Below are positions 36,715-46,900 of a stretch of DNA of 64,000 nucleotides, in pieces. Position 1 is the stretch's first letter, and each line of letters opens with the position of its first letter. The stretch covers positions 28,284,923 to 28,348,922 of the forward strand of contig NC_069124.1 in the NCBI RefSeq assembly GCF_026914265.1. Reading direction: 5' to 3'. The stretch comes from Mya arenaria (taxonomy: Eukaryota; Mollusca; Bivalvia; Myida; Myidae). A program made the translations under genes and the position numbers. Under the pieces are notes generated by a model. That model was not told where the DNA came from. It saw only the letters and a program-made list of their open reading frames with translations, and did not search any database.

Positions 36715-37520
36715 GGAAGGTTGTTCAACAAGTGGGCAGCCTCAAAACCAAATGAGTTCTTGCCATATATGTGGAAGTTCTGACCCTAGGAATGGCAACT
36801 GTGTTTGCAAACCTGCTGCAATGCATTTGAGGGTGACCATGATGAATGTTTTTGACCCTAGACCCTTGGTAAAAATGAGCAGGTACTTTACAAGCATTTT
36901 TATTTGACGTAAATTGAAATGATTGCAGTGATATAGATTCTCTTGTGGAGGATGGAAGCGCATTCCACAAAGAGATTGTTGATGGTAAAAACGATTGCGA
37001 AAAGTGATGCGATTTGCGATGGAGGTTTCGTAACTATGGAGAGTTCCTGAGACTATAGGATGTAGTTTCTGATACTGATGAAGGTAATAAACTAGAACAT
37101 TAGGATGGAAATTATGCATTTTGTATAAGAGACACAGTTAATGTTTCTACGTCTTGTTTTGAGCTGCACAAGGCATGATTCAGCATATAAATTTTCAAAT
37201 AATGCGAGCCGAGTCGCTCAAGTTAATATACGAGCAGCTTCTAATTGTTTATGTTCCAGGTCATCTTGACCTGCGATGGATATATTATCCCAAACGGAGT
37301 CAGCATACTCAAGTATTGGCCGAATAATGGTTTTGTACATAATTTCAAAAGAATAAACTTTAATTTCCGAAGTGAATTAATGTGTTTCCATGCTTTCTCT
37401 TTTATAATGGAAATGTGCTTTCATGCTTTCTCTTTTATAATGGAAATGTGCTTTCATGCTTTCTCTTTTATAATGGAAATGTGTTTGTGCAAAGTACCAG
37501 ATGATGATAGCGTGACGGTG
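36715..37520 (-). pseudogene. Decayed LINE reverse transcriptase C-terminal region
   Basis: Minus-strand fragments include GTLHKHISIIKEKAWKHINS, LYKMHNFHPNVLVYYL, LHSYETSIANRITFRNRFY and, after a frameshift, MWNALPSSTRESISLQSF. The order and style match the tail of CR1/Jockey-type ORF2 (interaction helices, then HSY-T and WN-LP motifs). Several frameshifts and stops show it is dead. It is a different lineage from the copies at 33 and 44 kb. Confidence 0.7.
37381..37483. repeat. 33-bp tandem triplication within the LINE fragment
   Basis: Three units of 'atgtg(t/c)tt(c/t)catgc' plus 'tttctcttttataatggaa' follow one another. 33 bp keeps frame, so the LINE reading repeats KHISIIKEKA. Confidence 0.85.
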
Positions 37521-37540
37521 TGAAAGTTGAAGGTGTGATA

Positions 37541-37546
37541 TTTATT
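37541..37546 (-). promoter_or_regulatory. Candidate polyadenylation signal AATAAA for the galaxin-like gene
   Basis: AATAAA on the minus strand about 135 bases after the stop codon at 37682. It is the nearest canonical signal; use is inferred. Confidence 0.4.
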
Positions 37547-37681
37547 ATGTTTGCCCTGTTTAATAGATTTGCTGCCTTTTTAGAGCCATCACGTTCATGA
37601 TTTAATGACACTGGGAAACAAGTGCGAATTTAAATTAAATAAAAGTCCTAAACCGATGAATGTCATGATATGATATTCCGT

Positions 37682-37989
37682 TTAAAAGTCTATAACAAAG
37701 TCTTCCCTTTTCCCCGCGTTTTTATATATCAAACATGGTGACTGTTTAGTCTCAGGGACCATTTTGTCCCTTGACGTCAAACGAAGCGTGAGTTGTTGGT
37801 GACGCATTGGCTTCATTCGTTTGTTAGTGTTTATGAGGTACAAGGCTTCCTTTTCGAAACATTGGCATTTGTATGTGGATTGCACATCAACCCTCTCTCC
37901 TCTGTGACGCTTGGGAGAAAGGACCACTCCTTTCAGTCGTGTCATGTTTGTATGAGACATTCCCAGGTCCGTGAGAATAATTGAGTATT
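37682..37989 (-). CDS. Probable 3' exon of the galaxin-like gene
   Basis: Acceptor tgttcttttcag precedes 37989. The open frame reads YSIILTDLGMSHTNMTRLKG, SPKRHRGERVDVQSTYKCQC, FEKEALYLINTNKRMKPM and ends VIDF-stop at 37682. The KCQC and YLI patterns recall NTR-like C-terminal modules, but I am not sure of this. The exon needs a phase-1 predecessor while exon 7 ends in phase 0, so an exon between them is probably unseen. Confidence 0.5.
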
Positions 37990-40900
37990 CTGAAAAGAAC
38001 AAAAATGGAATAAGACCAGTGACTTGAAAGGTTAAAAACATTTTGAGTTATGTTCAAATATAAGCTCATAAATAACCATGAACATCAATAACTACCTCGT
38101 CTTTTACCACGAATGCTCATTACTACCTCATCTTTTAGCATGAATGTTAATATCTACCTCTTCGTTTTATGCACAATTCCATTTTCGTGTTGTTTCTTTT
38201 TCTCTCCGAGCAAAATGGGCATGTCGTCTGTGTGCCGTTCTTAGGGTTCTCCATCGATGGTGGTGTTGTTGTTGTTGTTGTTGTTGTTGCTGGTGGTGGT
38301 GGTAGTGATGGTGGTGTTGTTGTGATCGGTTGTAGGTTTTCATCGACACAAGCCTTAAATTGTTTAAAACATATTCATAACATAACATACATTTATTTGA
38401 CACTAAACAGCATATGCACATTTATAGCCATAGCATACTGCTTAAAATTAAAGATGCACCTTTACTCCCAAATAAGATTTACCACAATTAATATTATTGT
38501 TTAAAAATTCCAAAATGAATGTATGTCGAAAACAATTGTTCTTATAAAGGATACCGCGTTTAATTTGAATGAAAGGCGCAGAAAACACGATATTTATACC
38601 TAATGATACTATAGTAGACCACACTAAATATTTTAGCCAATCACCAATCATCTAATATTTTTGCGCTTTCTGCTATCAAATACATGGTTACACTCTTGTT
38701 ATCAGTAATTAATATTTTCCATAAGCGCATTATTTAGTAAGAAGTTCACGGTTTATCAGTCAAAATTGATGTTTGTTTTACATGTCTATGTACTGATTTT
38801 AAATAAGAGTGTCACTTTAAACATAATAAATGACATTCGAGTTATTTTGAGGATTCGCAACCATTTCAAGATGGTTATTTGCGAATAGCTAACTACCAAC
38901 CAGTTAGTTGGTGAGGATTCAAAGTTTGTTTGTTTTAAGGTAGAAAAGAACACATGTAAAGAAATCACATGCCAAATGTATTTATGCATGTGCACAGATG
39001 TATTTTTGCGAGAAACAATATTTTATTTGAGTATTTTTTCAACATTCGCCAGTCAGGTATTCGAATATTGCCAATTGGTTATTCCTGATTATCCAACTAC
39101 TGGGGATTCTGAATAAAATGTATTCTCTAGACAAGAGGTGTAAATGTTATTCAACAATATGCCTTTTCGTCTTTTCACCCATGTACACAAATTTGTCTTT
39201 GTTACAAACACTGTTTTATTTCGCTATGTTCGTGCATTCGCCAGAAGGTTCTTCGAACATTGCCAGATAGTTATATCGAATATCCAACTACCAACCAGCT
39301 ACCAGCTTTACCATCATACAATGAAGATGCAAAGTATCTACTGATAGTGAGGCATTGTAGATTATAATGTTCAACTCAAAATGTGTGCAAACAAATCAAA
39401 ATAATTTTGGGTCTGGACTATTTTTAAATGTTTCAAACCCCAAGTTAACTTACTTGTTCATTCTTGGCTCTTACAGACGGGGGATAAGAATGTTTACAAC
39501 ACACTTGTTTATCTTTGTTGAATGTCTTTAATCCATAGCAGCAATTTTGATCCGCTTTATTATAGATTTCTGCAAAGAAAAAGCAAATACTGAAATCATG
39601 CTATTATGCCATTTGACAGAAAATGTATTAGGCCATTTTGGAGTTTTATGTTTATAAACATGATACAAAAATACTATTTTCATAGTATATTTCCCAATAA
39701 AATGATTGTTAATGCAATGATACATGCTGAAAATTTTGTCAAAGATTTAACAGTTCGATAAAAACTTACCGTTGTTGCAGCAGCCAAATGAACTTAACTG
39801 AATCACTTGACCAGCACAGCAGCTTTGTATATTTGTGTCGTACAGTTCTCCTGTTGCCTGGCAACACTCGACGCTACCAGATACAACTTTTCTTAGTTTA
39901 TCTTTGCAGCAGATAATTCCACTGTTTTTGACGTAAACAACTGAAAAATGTTTCAAATATTATTGCAATAGTTTCCGTCTTTCAAAATGCATCGTGTATT
40001 TACATAGCTTTCATGGTTTTTACCTACAGGTACAGTTATTAATACCTGTTAATAATGACTGTTTTGTAAGATTTAATATAAAAATTTGGAGAATATTTCT
40101 TGGATTGAAATTTACTAAACAATAGGCTGATATAACTAAATAAAACAAAAAGAGCTGAAACAGTTATATCAAATGTTGCTAGAAATACTACAGATAACAA
40201 ATGTAATCATTAAACCTCCAGCACAGTAAAGATTTGAAAGTTAACAAGGATAAAGTTAACAAGGATAAAGTTAATAAGGATAAAGTTAACAAGGATAAAG
40301 TTAACAAGGATAAAGTTAACTACTTTGTTTACTTTAACAAAGTACTAAACAATCGGTCAAATTTATATGAAAGAACAAGTTAAGGAATCTGACTCACACA
40401 TTAGCCAGTTCTCTGATAGATTAAGTACCGGTAACCTGAATGTTAAATTTTGAAAGGATCCCGAAGTAATTGATGTCATTTGAAAGGAATTAAATTTAAT
40501 ACTTAATCATTACTCATACCGGTTATGTAAATAAATAAATAAAAGTATCCTGAGCAATTCCAGTGTGTACATTAAATTTTGTTCTTCTTTTCAACTGAAA
40601 TGGGATGTAATTGACATTTTTAGCAATCTTTGAAGGCTAAAAACTTATGTGTTGTATCATTTTTAGTAAATGTTTTACATTTTCTTTTTTTCTGCTCACA
40701 CACCCTTTCAAATAAGGTGAAAATATAATGGGGTCACCAGCCATACCAAATTTCACATTTGTTTGTATGTCGGACTCCTAAATAGCGATTACTTTTAGGC
40801 AATAGGGCCCAGGCCTGAATACTTTAGTACCAACAATCGAAATACGGTATTGTCAGATTCTCTTTTTGGCATGACATGTTCAAAGAACTAATACGCCAGG

Positions 40901-43900
40901 TTTACAAGATGGGATATACGGTGATGTTTAAAATATAAATACTTTTATTAGATTGCTACGTTGTTGTGAAGCAAGGCCATGAATCTTTAATAAATCTTGA
41001 TCGGGAACCTAGTGAATTAGTTAACTAACAATAATTATGCAGAAGATGGAAATGTGTTGACTTAATGGCCATGACTTATTTGACCTATTACAAATAGTCA
41101 AAACATCCTCAGCCAATATTTAATTAACTTTACACTAGCAATGAACTTGCGAGATGAAGGCAATGTTCATATATCCTAGTGCATATAGGTTTATCAGTTA
41201 TTGTTATAAAACTAGCTAATTGTTTTAAAAATTCACCAATTGACATGACCTATTCTTAGGTATGTCACAGGCACTAAAACTATCTGTAACAGTTTTGGGC
41301 CACTAAAATGATTGTTCAGATTCCATTTTATTGCCTGTGAACAGATTTTCTTTTAAAAAGGTAAAAATCAAGACTGTCACACAAACAGCCTTTCATTTCA
41401 TATAGAAATGAACAAGAAGAACAGATCAGCTCACCTTGATTGCAAGTGTCCGTGCCAATAGGTATGATGTTAAGCCCTGTCCTGTCCGGGGAGTGGAGGT
41501 TACCATTGATCACCCGACCTGCCACACATAACCACTTCGGGGCAGCTTCCAGAGGAGAGAGCTCATCAACTGGAACTGCCTTCAACTCAACAAATCCTTA
41601 AAATGAAAACAATAGCTTAAAGATGCATTCTTACTCCCAAATAAGATTTACCACAATTAATAATATTTTAATATTCCAAAAAGGATAAATATATGTCGAA
41701 ACCAATGGTTCTTGTGAAGGATACTAAGTTTAATTTGAAAGAAATGAGCATAAAACACGGTATTTTTACCTTATGAGACTATAGTAGATCTTAGTAAATC
41801 TTTAAGCAATCACCAATCATTTAATATTTGTGCATTTTCAGCTATTAAAAACAAGGTTACAATCTTGTTATCAGTGATTAATATTTTCCATACATGTATT
41901 ATTTAGTAGTTAGTTAAAGGTTTATCATTCAAAACTGATGTTTGTTATACATGTGTATGTATCGATTTTAAATAAGAGTGACACCTTAATTATGTTTATC
42001 TTATGTTGTCCATACGACATCCGACATCTTTTGTTATAGATTATTTTGTAAAGAAAAAATACATTGAGCATACATTGGCTCTGGCATTCAGGTATCAAAC
42101 TAATTTTGCACACCTTCATTAACACAACAAACGTGGGTGGCTGGGTTGTAGGAATTGCCGCCGCATTTACTTTGCCAATACTTCTGTATTGTACAGTTAT
42201 TGCATTCCTGCTTATAAGTCGCTCTTCGCTGCTCAAAGGCCCGTCCGCAACAACAGCCCAAAATGATTCTTGGAGTCCGTGGTGTCAACATACTACCACA
42301 GCAGTAGTATTTCTTACTGTTGTACGGCTCACCGGCATCTGGGTCTCCACAACAAGAATTTGGTATGTTCAAATCTAGAAAATAGTAGTCTTTAAATATT
42401 TACGAAATGTTTTTCATAAACTACACATATCACCATTTTAAACATAAAACGCTGGTAAAAAATATCAGAGTTATTCAAATACTTTAATATAGCAATCAAA
42501 TGCAATTACAATGAATAACAATAAACATGAATTCATTCTAACCTTCAGATGCGTTTGTGTCGCTGTATATTTTTCCTCTGCAGCATTCTGGGTTTCTGTA
42601 CTGGAGCAGGGATTTTTTTTCAATTATGTTGCTGCCGCAGCAAATGGCCAAATGTTCCATATACAGATTACCTTGTGGCAGCATAAAACATTGAAAATGA
42701 GATGTTTACCAGAGAAAACATGATTTTTATTATTATTCTGTTGAACAGTGAATACTCATCATAAAATTATATTGCACCGTGATGAAAGCATTTGATTATC
42801 ACATGAATAAAATGTATATACCTCCACAGCACTTCTGCTTCACTCCTGCATTGTAAAGGTCATGCAGCTGTTCTGAGCAGCAAAACTGATCATTCGGGTT
42901 GTACTGTTGTAAACCACAGAGCCGTTGGATAATTCCTAAAGAAATAAACACACCAAGAACTATTATATTAATACATGAATACTGGCTAATTAAGCGGGTG
43001 GGCGAGGCTGCAAAAAACAACTAATAAAATATAGCGGATTTTGACTTCATTTTTCTATATGCGAAATCACTGCGCAATGGATGATAGGTACATTGGCCAG
43101 GTGTTATATTATATATAATAGTTATGTACATTTCAAAATGCACATGTATGTGTATAATAGAGTTTATAATAATGATGTTTGTCCACATCGAAGCGAACGT
43201 TGCCAAAATGTAAATATGTATGTTAATTGTTTTTGGTGAAGTGAGCACATGTTAGAGCTGTCTATCAGTTATAAAGTAGGCCTTTATCTACCTGTTACTC
43301 ATCCTCAGCACCCCAGGGTATCATATAGGTAAATTGCAAATTGGCTAGGGAATCATCGTAAATCTTAAATATTCATGAGCATTTTCTGACCAATGAAAGA
43401 GCCGATAACAAAATATTCTTTCGACTTTGTGAAAAGCTATCAGCATATTTAACAATATCCTGCCTAAATCAATTTGTAAGCTGTGATCTCATATAATATT
43501 TGTTAAGTGAACATGCTTTGTAGCATTTATCTTGTGCAATGGTTTATAATAATAATAATAATAATAATAATATCTTTATTTTAAGAAGGTGACATATTAA
43601 GATCATGTACAAAACTACAGAATCTTATTTTCGATATGGCCCTCTGAAACAGAATGAAAATATGGCAAATAATCATAAGACAAACATGAAGACGATGCTA
43701 ACAACGATGACGATGATGATGATGATTATAAGTATGCTGTTGATGCTGACGATAATGATGCATATGATGACATGATGATGATGTTGAATCAATATTAGAC
43801 AGATACTCTCAGTTAAATATAATTATGAATAAAACATCACAATTTGTATAATCACAAGTTTCCTATGAGGTACTGTTTGACCTTTATTTTATACGTATTA

Positions 43901-46900
43901 AAGTTTTTTGATTCTCGTATTTCCAAAGGTATATTATTCCAAACAATTCTGCTGTAATATGTAAACGATGCTTTCATATAATTAGTACGAGGTCTAGTTT
44001 GTAAAACAATATCTTTGTGTGCCATTGATCTTAGCATATATACATTATTGTCTGAAACTGTTACTAATTCTGACATATATGATGGAGCCATGCTATTCAA
44101 CGTCTTGTAAACTAATACTGCTGCGTGGTATTTACATCTATCCGAGAAGTTTAGCCATTTTAGTTCTTTAAATAGATTTGTTGATGAATCTCGTTTAGAT
44201 TTACCAAGTATGATTTTTGCAATTCGTTTTTGTAAGTTATTTATTTTATTCACATATGAATTGGTTCCCTTGCCCCAGACCAAGCAGCCGTAATCAAAAT
44301 TTGGCAGAATATATGCATTGTAAAACATTGTTTAAACTTTAATTGTATATATATTCTTTACTTTGTGCTATTACCTTATGTCTTGTAATTGATTTGTTTA
44401 AATTGTGTTTAGTCAATATATGTCACAAGAAACTATGTACGGGGTAGTTTACGTTAATAAAAAAAATCTGATCTGTTCTGTTCTATATGTAGCTATTTTA
44501 AGTTTCAGTTTGTAAACCAAGTTTGTTAACATCAGTAATAAAGGGACTAGGCACTAAATGATACAATTACAAGAAGAAAAAAAAATTGTCAAAAACTTTC
44601 ATTAAACTAGGTGCAACGATTCGCTCCAATGCATCGAAAACCCGGTTTTAAACTCGCAGATTCGATTTGATACGGAAACCCCAAAATTTGATTCGATCCG
44701 CATATTAAACATGCATGTACAAAATGACCCGTTGTATCCGCATTCTAAACAGACTTTTGTTGGTTAATAGTTAATCTGGCATCCAATCAATAATAGAGTT
44801 TCATTCTTACTAGCCTATTCACATGGCGTCTCCCTTATTGAAAGATGCCACTAAAATTCTAAAATCAAGAGAGTGGGCACATTTCGGGCCCCGCGAGAGA
44901 TTGATACAAAAAGCAACATGTAAAATTTATTTCAATGACGTTAGTTATCCAAAGTCCGGCAGCTCGACTAAGCTTATGCAGCATTTGAAAAGGAATCACT
45001 CCTTCGAAGTGTGTAAACTTAAAAAAGTCCGTCAAATCATCAAATTCGACATGTACAGAAAAGCACTACATTTTTATAACAGAAACTATTTGTTAATTAA
45101 ATTTAAATGAATACCATTGTCATATTTTATCAACAGATTGTTTCTGTTTTAAGTGTGTGCTGTTGTTTTTTTGTTATTTATCTTTGTAAACAGTTTTGTT
45201 AATTAAAATTTGTTCTTGATGAAACACCGTCCTAGTTGTTCATCATTGCAATGATTAAATATGCTTTAAATATACAACTTTATACTAAATACAGCAATAA
45301 GTAAAACATGAATCAAATTGAAAATAATCAAATCGACATGTTTGATATCGGAATCGAATCGAATCAAGCTTTAGGTGAATCGTTGCAGCTCTACATTAAA
45401 CTATGATTGAGTGTAATTTTTTTGGCAAAATGTTCAAAATTGTAAATGGAAGTATGAATTTGTTTGTATCAAATTTGGATTTAGCAATATAAATACCAGA
45501 ATAACTGTATTTAATAGATATTATAACGCACAATAACATACCTAACCTATAGGCACATCATATATCATTAATTGTGATTTTTTTTGGTATTAAAATGTTA
45601 AAAAATTGAAAACAAAAGTAGGAATTTCTGTAATTTGTCTATATAAAAATTAGATCTTGCAAAAGAAAAAGAAGAATACCGGTAATGTATAGACACATCA
45701 TCTGTAATTGTGAAAAAGGATTTTGGGGGTATAATGTTGGAAAATGTAAACAAAAGTATGACTTTCTGGGATTGTCTATATCAAAATAAGATTAAGCAAT
45801 AAAAAAACAGAATAACTGTATTTCATAGATATTATACAGCACCATAACATATCTTATGTATAGACACATCAGTTGTGAAATAGGATTTTTGGGGTATAGT
45901 GTTGAAAAATGTAAACAAAAAGTATGAATTTCTGGGATTTGTCTATATCAAAATTAGATTTAGCAAATAAAAATACCCAAAATAACTGTATTTAATAGAT
46001 ATATTTAATACAGTACCATATTAAACAGATCTTATGTATAGACACATTAGTTGTGAACTAGGATTTTTGGGGTATAATGTTGAAAATGTAAACAAGGGTA
46101 CAAATTTCTGGGATTTGTCTATATATATCAAAATTAGATTTAGCAATAAAAATACCCAAAATTGCTGTATTTAATAGATATTATACAGCACCATAACATA
46201 TCTTATTCGTGAAACAGGATGTTTTGGGTATAACTGGCATATATTTGTTGGTATATTTTGGCAACTGCCACCTGTGAATAATCCAAGTTTATTTGAACAA
46301 AAAAAACATCCAAACTTAAATATCCCACTTTATCAAAAAAGTATTGACAGTCTGAAATTTGATTTTTTAACCAACAATTCTGATGATTTCAACTAGTCGT
46401 AGCCCCAGCCCCGGCTTTTTTTTCTTCACCTTTGGTGATCGGGCTACTGTTAATGTAGCACACTGTATTTGGCCAATTTAGTGTTGCAAACTTGCAACTA
46501 TAATAAATGAAATTGAAGATTTCTTGAACTTGCCAAATGTCAAAATTAAATCTAGCTTTGTAATATCAGAATAACTGTATCTTATAATCTAAGACATGGA
46601 TATCAAATGTATAGAAAGTGCTGACTTTGAATTTTCACTTTTAGGGAAACATGTTCAAAATTCTGAACAGAAGTTGAAACTTCTGGAACAAAGGTGCTCG
46701 TCACATTGCCAGGATACAGTAATACATTTTTTTTATTTTTAATATTTTTTTTTTATTTTTTTTAGTATTTATTTTGGTCAAAATAGTGAATATATGTCAT
46801 TTAAAAATTATTCCACAAGTTTTCATAAAAGAAAATTAGTATAATATATAAATAAATATATTTATACAGTGGAACCTCACTAAACCGGAACTCCACAAAA

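Noticed and set aside
38167-38504. His/Gln-rich and Val/Gly-rich frames on opposite strands
   Set aside because: Produced by the (GTT)n/(GGT)n repeat in an intron.
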